Positions 1 through 7,203 of a stretch of 64,000 nucleotides of DNA are shown in pieces. The stretch comes from DSOI01 sp041394885 (GTDB taxonomy: Bacteria; Acidobacteriota; Terriglobia; Bryobacterales; Bryobacteraceae), in NCBI GenBank assembly GCA_041394885.1, contig JAWKHI010000005.1, positions 62,001 to 126,000 of the forward strand. Reading direction: 5' to 3'. The first letter of the stretch is position 1. Every line of letters begins with the position of its first letter. The notes under the pieces are model-generated. The model was given only the letters and a program-made list of their open reading frames with translations, made no database searches and was not told where the DNA came from. A program made the translations under genes and the position numbers.

Positions 1-198
1 CCGCGCAAGCTGGTGGAGTACGGACAGACGGGCCGAGTGCGGTTGACGACGCTGACGAAGGAGACGTTCATCCCGCGGTTTTTGGAACGGGACGAGTGCG
101 AGCGGGAGGCTCCGTGTGCGCAGTTCCCGTGGGATGGGGTCCGGAACGTGCGGCCGTTTTCGCGATTTGGGACGAGTGTGGTGGAAGGGGTTTATTAA
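1..198 (+). CDS. C-terminal end of an unrecognised protein (partial)
   Basis: The first 65 codons of the window are open in the frame starting at base 1 and end at a TAA at 196-198. The start lies outside the window. The piece is rich in Arg, Glu and Thr and ends in FGTSVVEGVY. No domain is recognised and no function is proposed. Codon use is GC-rich like the rest of the window, which supports a real gene end. No other gene follows on this strand until hicB at 773. Confidence 0.5.
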   Translation, partial: PRKLVEYGQTGRVRLTTLTKETFIPRFLERDECEREAPCAQFPWDGVRNVRPFSRFGTSVVEGVY

Positions 199-210
199 GA
201 GGCCGCGGGC

Positions 211-428
211 CGGTGGCTTTGTTTCCGCAGAATCGCATTTTTGAGCGCCGGGGTTGGACGTGCGGGTGATTTTTGTGGAAATAATCCCCATTTCGGTGGC
301 TTTGTTTCTGTAATTTCGATTTTTCGGCGTGTGGTTCTGGGCGGAAGGATGTGCCGGAAGGGTGACGGAGGCTGGGATGGCGGCCTGAGGCTGCGGTGGC
401 TTTGTTCCCGCAGATTTCGTTTTTTGGA
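211..428. repeat. Three imperfect direct repeats in a gene-free stretch
   Basis: Three copies of a roughly 33-base unit begin at 211, 294 and 394. Each starts CGGTGGCTTTGTT, continues with a C/G-rich CCGCAG-like core (altered in copy 2), and ends in a TTCG/TCGC block followed by a run of five or six T. Starts are 83 and 100 bases apart, so the intervals are unequal and unlike a regular CRISPR array. They lie in the 199-772 gap, where no gene is recognised. Copy 2 is preceded by another T-rich stretch (268-275). Function is unknown; a multi-copy regulatory or small-RNA element or decayed repeats are possible. Confidence 0.6.
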
Positions 429-772
429 TGGACTTGGCCGGGCGTTGGCGGTGTTGGGGGGTGAGCACGGAGATCGGGCGTGGCGATGCCGTCGCGATGA
501 GTTGTACCTGTTCCATTGTTCCTCCGATAGAGACGGTAGCGCGGCGCGGCTGGGCGCGAGGCAAACCGATCCGGGGATGTGGTTGAGGGAGTGGGAGATA
601 TTCTTTTTCGCGATGTGGAAACGTCGCTCCCTGGGCGGTTTGCGAGGACGGCGCCGAACGACATCGTCGAGTGGGCGGGGTGTTGAGCGCTGCTGCTGAT
701 CGTGGCGGCCGGCCGGATGGCGGGGCCGACAGCGGCACGTGCGTGGCTTCAACTGGATCCTGATAAAGTCGA

Positions 773-988
773 GTGCTGAAATATCGTGTCTATTTCGAGC
801 AGGAGGAGGACGGAATGTTCGTCGCGACTTGTCCTGCCCTACCCGGGTGCATTTCCCAGGGGCAGACACGTTCGGAAGCTGCCGATCCTATCCGCGAGGC
901 GGTGGAAGGTTATCTGCTCAGTCTGAAGAAACACGGCGAGCCGGTGCCGCCCGGTATGTTCGACGAAATCATTGAGGTCGCGGTCTAA
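773..988 (+). CDS. hicB: HicB-family antitoxin
   Basis: A 71-residue protein starting at GTG 773. The N-terminus (LKYRVYFEQEEDGMFVATCP) and the following ALPGCISQG block fit the HicB/UPF0150 antitoxin fold, which in the family neutralises the HicA mRNA interferase. It lacks the C-terminal DNA-binding extension seen in longer HicB proteins. The TAA stop overlaps the ATG of the next reading frame (TAATG), and that frame is a recognisable but damaged hicA. The order here is antitoxin first, the reverse of the commonest hicAB order. The gene itself is intact. Confidence 0.85.
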   Translation: MLKYRVYFEQEEDGMFVATCPALPGCISQGQTRSEAADPIREAVEGYLLSLKKHGEPVPPGMFDEIIEVAV

Positions 989-1109
989 TGCAGCTGCCGG
1001 GTAGTCTCCGGCAGCAATGCAGCAAAGGCACTCCGCAAGCTGAGGTACGCCGCGGGCGTTGATTCGGGAAGCCGGTCTAACCGTCGATGAGTTTTCGTGT
1101 CTGCTGTAG
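988..1109 (+). pseudogene. hicA: HicA toxin remnant (frameshift and internal deletion)
   Basis: Starting at the ATG that overlaps the hicB stop, one extra G near 996-998 throws the frame. In the corrected frame the DNA reads LPVVSGSNAAKALRKLRYA, the typical HicA N-terminus. It then jumps directly to ALIREAGLTVDEF and a TAG at 1107-1109, the typical HicA C-terminus. The middle, including the segment that normally carries the catalytic His, is missing (about 90 bases by comparison with the usual 60-80 residue family length). As written it cannot make a toxin. The deletion may be real or an assembly fault; the same window has many one-base indels. Confidence 0.75.
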
Positions 1110-1239
1110 TTTGACCTCCGGGCGGTGCTGCCCTCCGGCCCGGCTCGCGGAAAGCAGGCGCCCAGAATCGAGGCTTGCAGTTCTGCCTGAGAAGTCCTGT
1201 GAACGGCCTGGGCGCACTAGCGAATGGTCGTCCTGTCCG

Positions 1240-1260
1240 CCCCACTGCCTCTCAGTGGGG
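1240..1260. terminator. Hairpin between convergent genes
   Basis: A perfect 8-base-pair inverted repeat (CCCCACTG, loop CCTCT, CAGTGGGG) lies between the end of the hicBA remnant (1109) and the end of the minus-strand gerW operon (1376). The position suits a terminator serving both convergent units. There is no T-run on either side, so an intrinsic terminator is only a guess. Nothing else is recognised between 1110 and 1375. Confidence 0.35.
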
Positions 1261-1375
1261 TTGCCGCGGCCGCATGGTCGACAAGGAGCCGGCTGCTGGA
1301 TCCGGGTGCTGGCGCGCGCGGACCCTGAGTGGGAGCCTCGGACCCATTGGCGTGGCAGTGCAGTTCATCAAAGCG

Positions 1376-1633
1376 TCAGGTGAACCGGATTGTTGCCAGC
1401 AGTTGCTCGAGCCCGGGAACAGCGGCCGCCAACCGCGCTTGGTCCACCTCCGCGCCCGAGACGCTGAACGCCCGAATCTCCAGGCCGGAAACGATGACTA
1501 CGGCGACGGGCTCCTTGTGTGCGTAGGCCGAGAACCCATTGCCCGCGACGTGGCCGTCGAGAATGACCTCCTCAATGGGAACGATGGTGAGTCCGGAGGC
1601 GGCGATTGGCGGGGCTGCTCTTAGATCCCTCAT
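1376..1633 (-). CDS. Small GerW-like protein
   Basis: An 85-residue protein starting at ATG 1633, nine bases after the DUF2953 stop. The block GLTIVPIEEV followed by HKEPVAVVIVSGLEIRAF parallels the end of the neighbouring GerW protein, where a TLIPL block is followed by QPVAVVIVTKDGVKV. I infer a shortened paralogue of the GerW/YtfJ domain without the glycine-rich middle (FGFGAGGG). It is the last gene of an intact three-gene operon. Its role is unknown; it may act with GerW. Confidence 0.65.
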   Translation of the reverse strand: MRDLRAAPPIAASGLTIVPIEEVILDGHVAGNGFSAYAHKEPVAVVIVSGLEIRAFSVSGAEVDQARLAAAVPGLEQLLATIRFT

Positions 1634-1642
1634 TTCGGAAAC

Positions 1643-2215
1643 TCAACCGCCAGAGTGCGCCCGCGTCCAGATGACCCGCACCATGGCAGGCGAGAGCAAC
1701 AACATGGCGACGATCCAGGCCAGTTGGGCCGGGAAGATCCTGATCTTCCCCTGTGTTTCGAGGGCCAGCGTTTCGCCGGAGAACTCAGGCGCAACGTCCA
1801 GCGTTACGTCCGGGTGGCTGCCGAGGAGAGCGAGGATAGGAGCCGCGGCGCCCCAGAGCAACCCGGTTTCGGCGGGGTCACAGAGGCCCAACCGCAGGTG
1901 CAGCGAAAGTTCGCGAAGGCGGATGGCCGCCGTGATTCCGCGGAGAAAGCGCGCCAGACATGCGCGCAACGGCGCATCGCGCAATGCCCGGAGCGGGGAG
2001 AAAGCGGAACTCCGCGATTTCGGGCGCCGGACGCGCTTTTTCGCCGGCGCGCGCCGGGATCGACTCACGGGGAATCCCACGAGTCCGAAGAGCCACCGTA
2101 TTTGGACGCTTGCGGTGGGGGCGCCTTTCCAGTGGAGCTGGAAGGACAAATCCAGCGGGATGGACAGGAGCGCCACGATGGCAAGCAGCAGGCCCAGGAG
2201 GGTCCAGGCCAACAC
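1643..2215 (-). CDS. DUF2953 domain-containing protein
   Basis: A 190-residue protein with a GTG start at 2215, six bases after the gerW stop. An N-terminal membrane segment (about residues 3-20, LAWTLLGLLLAIVALLSI) is followed by a basic stretch and a domain like DUF2953, ending in a second hydrophobic segment (about 165-182). In firmicutes a DUF2953 gene (ytfI) commonly sits beside gerW/ytfJ, and the same pairing here supports the call. Function is not established. The frame is intact, unlike most genes just downstream in the window. Confidence 0.75.
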   Translation of the reverse strand: MLAWTLLGLLLAIVALLSIPLDLSFQLHWKGAPTASVQIRWLFGLVGFPVSRSRRAPAKKRVRRPKSRSSAFSPLRALRDAPLRACLARFLRGITAAIRLRELSLHLRLGLCDPAETGLLWGAAAPILALLGSHPDVTLDVAPEFSGETLALETQGKIRIFPAQLAWIVAMLLLSPAMVRVIWTRAHSGG

Positions 2216-2221
2216 GGGGAT

Positions 2222-2590
2222 TTACTCGTCCGCCCGTGTTTCCGGATTGGCGGCTTTGCTGGCCCGTGCGTTGCCGATCGCCTCGGCGATTTTCTCGACC
2301 ACCCCGGAGGCTCCGGCTTTGGTGGGCTGCACTTTGACGCCGTCTTTGGTGACGATGACGACCGCGACCGGCTGCATGCCTCCACCGCCCGCAGTGCCGC
2401 CGCCATCGCCGACACCTGTTTTGGCGCTGTTGCCTTGTCCGCCGCCGGCGCCGAAGCCGAAGCCGAAGCTGACCAGGGGAATCAATGTGGCGCCGTCGAT
2501 GGAGATCGGGTCGCCAACGACGGTTTTGGCGGTGAGGACGCGTTCGATCTCTTCCATTGTGGTTTTCGCGATTTCTTTGATGTCGGGCAT
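2222..2590 (-). CDS. GerW/YtfJ family protein
   Basis: A 122-residue protein starting at ATG 2590, preceded by a GGAGAAA ribosome site. Residues 1-30 (MPDIKEIAKTTMEEIERVL, then TAKTVVGDPI) and the IPLVSFGFGFGAGGG block are typical of the GerW (YtfJ) family. The glycine-rich middle is followed by QPVAVVIVTKDGVKV. In Bacillus the family is known from spore germination, but it is widespread in non-sporulating bacteria where its role is unclear. It heads an operon with DUF2953 and a small GerW-like gene. A spore role should not be assumed here. Confidence 0.9.
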   Translation of the reverse strand: MPDIKEIAKTTMEEIERVLTAKTVVGDPISIDGATLIPLVSFGFGFGAGGGQGNSAKTGVGDGGGTAGGGGMQPVAVVIVTKDGVKVQPTKAGASGVVEKIAEAIGNARASKAANPETRADE

Positions 2591-3062
2591 AGGTTTCTCC
2601 TTTCTGGTGTTGGTGCAAGTGGTGGGCCATCCTGGTGGCTGGTTTGCTTGGGGGCGGGTTTTCGGGGACCGTGGTGTGCGCGGGCGAGCCGAGTTTTTGA
2701 AATTTCCGGGTGAGAGTGAGCGATTTGGCGCGCTTGCGGGGTGCTGGGTGGGTGCCGGGTGATGCGCGTTTGGCCTTTTTGGGCGGCCGGTGGCGTTCCG
2801 TGGGTTCGATGCGGGAAGGGCCGTTTGTGAAGCGCGATGATCAGAGCCCGGAATTCCACAGGACGGAGTTTTCAGGCAGTGGGGAAGGACCATTGCGCCC
2901 CTGCCGATCCGGCGTTGGAGCCCTTCAGAACCGGGATCGAACTGAGCGCCTATGTTGCAGCAAGGTCTGGGCGTTTTGTATCCTCCCATGGTCTGCAACG
3001 CTTTTTGACTTTGCTTCGCCAGGATCTTCGTTTCAACTGGACCATGGTTTCACCAAGGCACT
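2591..3062. other. Gene-free stretch upstream of gerW
   Basis: No gene is recognised here. The part next to 2590 should hold the gerW promoter on the minus strand, although no clear -35/-10 pair stands out. The minus-strand higA gene ends at 3063. Open frames in this stretch have no recognisable domain and overlap each other. Confidence 0.4.
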
Positions 3063-3369
3063 CTAGGCTGCAGGCCGTGGTTCGGCATCGTTCCGGCCCG
3101 GAATGCGCTGGATCGCCTTCCCGCTCTGTTGGCGGGCCAGATCAAGCTCGTAGGCGCTTTGCAGTTCATCCAGAACTCAGCCGACATGCCAAAATACTGC
3201 GCGAGGCGCACGACGTGTCCGCCGTCATGTTCCTCTTGCCGGCCAGTATTTGATAGAGCCGGTTGGGCGGCACTTCCAGAATGTCGGCGAGCTTCTTGGC
3301 CGTCAGGCCGATCTCTTCCAGTTCGCCGGCGAGAATTTCTCCAGGATGGATCGGTGTGCGAGCCATCAT
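3063..3369 (-). pseudogene. higA: HigA-family antitoxin (frame-interrupted)
   Basis: Starts MMARTPIHPGEILAGELEE at 3369 and continues through a helix-turn-helix (LTAKKLADILEVPPNRLYQI, then LAGKRNMTADT), the HigA/VapI antitoxin pattern. After MTADT the reading frame is lost. In the neighbouring frame it continues as RLAQYFGMSAEFW. A second missing base restores LQSAYELDLARQQSG and a C-terminus ending at TAG 3063-3065. Two one-base indels therefore explain everything, and the sequence is otherwise well conserved. It lies just downstream of higB on the same strand, the usual toxin-antitoxin order for this family. Confidence 0.85.
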
Positions 3370-3382
3370 CGTCTCCCTATTC

Positions 3383-3667
3383 TTAGTGGTAGTCCACAAT
3401 CTGAACGTTTGAGGGGCCAGGATTCGTCTTTGGCCACTCGGAAGCAGATGCGCCACTGGTCGTTGATCCGATCGCAACACTTCCGGCCTTCCCGTCTGCG
3501 CTTGAGCGCTTCCAGACGATTGTGAGTTGAGCGCGGCCAAGTCAGCCAGAGCCGAATCAAGGATCCGCAGGCGCTTTTTCAGCCTGGCGCCGGAACGGTT
3601 CCCATTGCCGCACGCGTGCACCGGCAGCAAAGCGTTCCGTGTCCCTGTCGCGGTAACTCCTTATCAT
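3383..3667 (-). pseudogene. higB: HigB/RelE-family toxin (frame-interrupted)
   Basis: ATG at 3667 follows a TATAGGA context and begins MIRSYRDRDTERFAAGARV. After several one-base indels the reading continues as RLRILDSALADLAALNS, NRLEALK, RINDQWRICF, and in a third frame EWPKTNPGPSNVQIVDYH before TAA at 3383-3385. These blocks are those of HigB, a ribosome-dependent mRNA interferase. The gene starts 108 bases after the cmr6 stop on the same strand, so the higBA pair closes the cmr operon or forms its own unit behind it. Confidence 0.85.
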
Positions 3668-3775
3668 CGAGTCCTATATGCCATTTTAACGAGTAACGTC
3701 AACGTACAAATATCACTAGATGCCGTGGGCGCCCCATCCACGAGAGGCTCGCGCGTTTCCACATGGTACGTGGCG

Positions 3776-4588
3776 TTACTGTGCTGTTTTCAGCGCTCCA
3801 TAGCCGACGGCGGTCTTGGCCCCGATACCAAGGAGATCCAGGCCCCCGGTGAGCAGTTTGGTGGCGGTGTCCAAATCGCCGATGGCGCTGAGCGTGGAAA
3901 GCAAACACCGTAGGATGGGCCACGGTGAGAAAGAAGACGGGGACAGGACTTTCAGTTTCCGAAGGCGGCTCCATCTGGGTGCTCTTCTGTTCGTAGTATT
4001 TGTGATGGTGGGAATTAACGATATCGATTTTCAGTGTGGGCCATTCCCGAGGGAGCGTCGAAGAAGACCAACTCCCCGCGAAATCCTGGCTGATTCATGG
4101 AGATCTGTTGGGTCCCAAGAGCCGGACTGTGTCGTGGACAGACAGGTCCAATAGGCCGGCGGCGTTCCGGCGAAGCCCTTCACGGGATGAGCCCGGGAGG
4201 TAGGGGTACACCGATGTTGTGCTCGAAAACGAAACCGTTCTCCGTCGGGTGACAGCGCCCAGGCCAGTGGCCAGCCGCCAGTTGACCTGAAGGAAACGAC
4301 CGCCGTCACGCACCGGCGAGAAGCCGACAGAGACTGAAAGGCGCGGATCGAGACGCGAGTGATGGGCCCAGCAGGGCTACGCTCGCAGAGGTTTTTCTGC
4401 TTTCGAACCGACGGACAGCCCCCGCCAGAATGCCCCGCGACTCGCTGTCCTCTTCGGGCCGGGCTCGAGCGGGGTTCTCTTTTCACTGGCAGGTACCGAT
4501 CCCAGACGAGTCCGCCGTTGGCGGACTGATACGCGTTCGGAGACCGGAGGAGCGTTGACGACTCCGGCGCCGGGCGCAAGGATGCCAT
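3776..4588 (-). pseudogene. cmr6: Cmr6, type III-B RAMP protein (frame-interrupted)
   Basis: The proposed start is ATG 4588 (MASLRPAPESSTLLRSPNAY). Read across frames, the protein shows NGGLVWDRYLP, then YLPGSS plus a KGF/EGL-like block before RRNAAGLL (the conserved substrate-loop motif of Cmr6), then GELVFFDA, EWPTLKIDIVNSHHHKYY, PVPVFFLTVA, and DLDTATKLLTGGLDLLGIGA ending KTAVGYGALKTAQ. A TAA follows at 3776-3778. Cmr6 is the last backbone subunit of the Cmr RNA-targeting complex. At least four frame changes are needed. It is the distal cmr gene, and the order matches the usual Cmr locus. Confidence 0.85.
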
Positions 4589-4974
4589 CGCGCCTCCTCG
4601 CCGTTGAGCGCGTCCGCGAACAGCTTGACCATCTCCAGAATCGCGAGCGCCTCGGATTGGGTGGCCAGGTAGGTAGCGCGATCGGCTTTGACACTGGCTT
4701 CGAGAAGCTGTCGTGCGCCGACGCGCTCAACACTGAGGGCCCGTCGCGGCGACTCGACAAACCGCTACAGCGCGCGATCAATTCGGCCAATTCCCGGCGA
4801 GTGGGTCTTGCCCCCGCGAACGCAGCCAGAGTGACCGGAAGGCCCTGTGTGCGCAACTGGATAGGGGAGGACTTCGCCCGATTGGCTGCATCGGAACGCC
4901 AGGACTGGCCCTCAACCGGTTACTGCATCGTAGGCGAACCGCGCACGGCTCCTGGAGAGGCTATGGGCGCTCAT
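4585..4974 (-). pseudogene. cmr5: Cmr5, type III-B small subunit (frame-interrupted)
   Basis: ATG 4974 overlaps the cmr4 stop (ATGA). The read-through begins MSAHSLSRSRARFAYDAV, continues after an indel as SSPIQLRTQGLPVTLAAFAG, ARELAELIAR and RATYLATQSEALAILEMVKL, and ends near FADALNGEEA next to the cmr6 start. Length (about 130 residues), helical composition and position between cmr4 and cmr6 fit Cmr5, the small subunit that lines the target RNA path. The exact stop is uncertain because of the indels. Confidence 0.75.
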
Positions 4975-6003
4975 TTCGTCCCCTTTTCCGCCGTCAACGC
5001 TGACGGAGCGTCCAGAAACATAGCCCGTGTCCGACGGTTTCGTTGCCACCGATCTGGACAACTTCGAGAGCCTTCGCCGCTTTTTCCGCGGTCACGTCAC
5101 CGAGCGAGTATTGGCGCTTTCGAGACGGCGAATACCGGGACGCTATGTCCGCGTTCGCCGACGAGAAACGAAGAGGCAGTCGGAGGAGATGTTCTCACCG
5201 GCAGTTTTCTTCGTCGACCTTCCGTGCGTGGGTATCGGGGTTGGTCCACTTGTCGGTGGTCTTACTGCCGGTCAACTGGATCCGGGCGCGGACGGGGATG
5301 GCCCGTTGGACGAGATCGGGCAAAATCGTCGTCAGGAATGACAACCAGCCCGGTGGACAGCCGTTTTTTGGTGTCGTCCTTCCGCCGCCGAAGCCGGAAC
5401 TCGGCGAAGTAGGCGCCAAGTTGCGAGACAAAACCATGTGCGACGACCTGTTCGGGTGATAGACGAGATCCTCGAGGACGAGGGCCTTCCCGCCTGGGTG
5501 CCTCGCCTGCCACCCACGCTTTTCCCGCGCGGTCTCTTGAATTTCCGTCAACGCCGGGCACCGCGTCCCGAACTCCAGGGCGCGCAGGTCGCGCGCCAGG
5601 CGCTCCACGATCAGGCGGCAGGTGACGTAGAAGAAGGGGCGGTTGAGCGAACGAACCGGGAGCACGGCCAGTCGCGCCTCGGTGAAGGCGAGGAGCCTCC
5701 GCCGCGGATCCTCCGCCATCGTCCTTACGGTCCTCCGGATTCGCTTTTGGAGGTTCACTTTTGGGAATCGCATCCTCAATGGGTTTGCCGAACAGATCTT
5801 TGATCGCGGCTTCATCGAGGACTCTCGCCTGGTAGAGGTGGTCGCGCGCGACACCCTTCAGGCCGGTATGGAAGCACGGGGAACCCGGTGACGGAATCGC
5901 GGGCAATGGGCAGGTCCACGGCGCCCCGGGCCTCGCCGGTGCCGAAGTGGACAGGCGTCAACGTGAATATTCCACAGAGAGCGGAATCCTTCCAGACTTT
6001 CAT
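4971..6003 (-). pseudogene. cmr4: Cmr4, type III-B backbone RNase subunit (frame-interrupted)
   Basis: Starts MKVWKDSALCGIFTLTPVHF at 6003, overlapping the cmr3 stop. The classic RAMP motif THFGTGEARGAVDLP-IAR is present as VHFGTGEARGAVDLPIARD. A frame change in the next motif gives ALKGVARDHL. Later blocks are RRLLAFTEARLAVLPVRSL, VTCRLIVERLARDLRALE, a long linker, and VQIGGNETVGHGL before a TGA at 4971-4973. In characterised Cmr4 proteins an Asp after the RAMP loop cleaves target RNA every six bases; ARD here is a candidate. Several one-base indels are needed. Confidence 0.9.
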
Positions 6004-7203
6004 GACATTTCCTCTCCGATCGTGTTCGGGGCCAAGGCCCACCAGGGTTTGGCCAAAGCCGAAAGCTGCTTCATTTCGACCAAGCGGATGCGCGTTGTGC
6101 AGGCGCATCAGGTATTCGTGGCGGACTGGGGTGTGCCGCCCTGGAGATCGATCAGAAACGAACTGCCCGCGGGAAAGTAGGCAGCAGTTGTCACGGCTCT
6201 TACCCGTGGCGATCTGATAGCCGCCGATTCTGATTGGTTTTCCCGTAAGAAGCGGCTCCGACACGGAGGTCAATTCCTGCGCGGCGGAGCGGGTGGATTT
6301 CGGTCTTGAAGGCGTCGGCGATTCGTGCCGGAGCGATCAGAACGAGCCAATAGCTTTGCGTCGCATTTGCCTTGTGCAAGTACTCTCCGCCGACAATGCG
6401 GTCCCAGGCAGCGCAGTAGCGGGTTGCCTCCTCGAAGCGGGACGAGGCGGCTCCCTGCGGCCCGCGCCGGAAGCGTCCGTCAGTGCGGCGTCGCGCAGTC
6501 AGTGGTCGATATTGCCGAGAGCCTGCCGAGCAGGCCGCTTCGATCCTCGAAGCGCAGACTGTTCAGGAAATAGAGCATCCCGTGCCGGGCTGTTCCAGTG
6601 GCGGCGTCGATGGCAACCGGCCTGGCGCTCGTGCCGGACGAAGGGGGGGCAGTGGATTCGGAGTGCTGAGCCTGCTCCACGGGGTCTTGCCAGCCGAGAG
6701 CGCATACCCGCTTGTCCGGGCCCGACCCACCCAGAGAGGCTACCTGAGGCGGACCCTTCTTCCGGATGCCCCACCAGCAGCGCATCGCCGCCCTGATCAT
6801 TGAGTCCGCCGTGCGTGGACCGAACTGGGTGGCAAACAACGGCGGGCTGCTCCCATTGCCGAGCAGAAATCAAGCCGGGAACCAAGGCTCCAAGGGTCTC
6901 TCTGTCCTGTTCTTGGATGAATCGGGCCGGGAACGGGCCTTGATTTGCCAGCCGGGCGGCAATCGTCCGGGCCACCCACCAGTTGTTTGCACGTGTTGCG
7001 CGCCGCGGTGGACCAGTCGTCCAGATCGGCGACGGTGCCGGCGCCCCGTAGCAACTGGGTGCGAACCATCTCGAAAGGTCAGCGGCGTGGGTGGAGCAGC
7101 GGATTCGACCACAGCGCTCGCCGGCGCGGCGAAAGGCCGTAAAGCCCGGGAAGAAAATCGATTCGAGCGGCAGTGCCAGAAAAGATGTGTCGGTGAAGCT
7201 CAT
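6000..7203 (-). pseudogene. cmr3: Cmr3, type III-B Cas5-like subunit (frame-interrupted)
   Basis: ATG 7203 overlaps the cmr2 stop and gives MSFTDTSFLALPLESIFFPG, then AFRRAGER, SAAPPTPLTFQGMVRTQLLR across a frame change, and GAGTVADLDDW. The C-terminal part reads LTGKPIRIGGYQIATGKSRD, the conserved Cmr3 motif near the crRNA tag site, and ends FGFGQTLVGLGPEH before a TGA overlapping the cmr4 start. Cmr3 binds the crRNA 5-prime handle together with Cmr2. The middle (about 6,400-6,900) is hard to follow because of indels. Confidence 0.85.

Noticed and set aside
211..428. A third CRISPR array
   Set aside because: The units are imperfect, unevenly spaced, and unrelated in sequence to the two true arrays.
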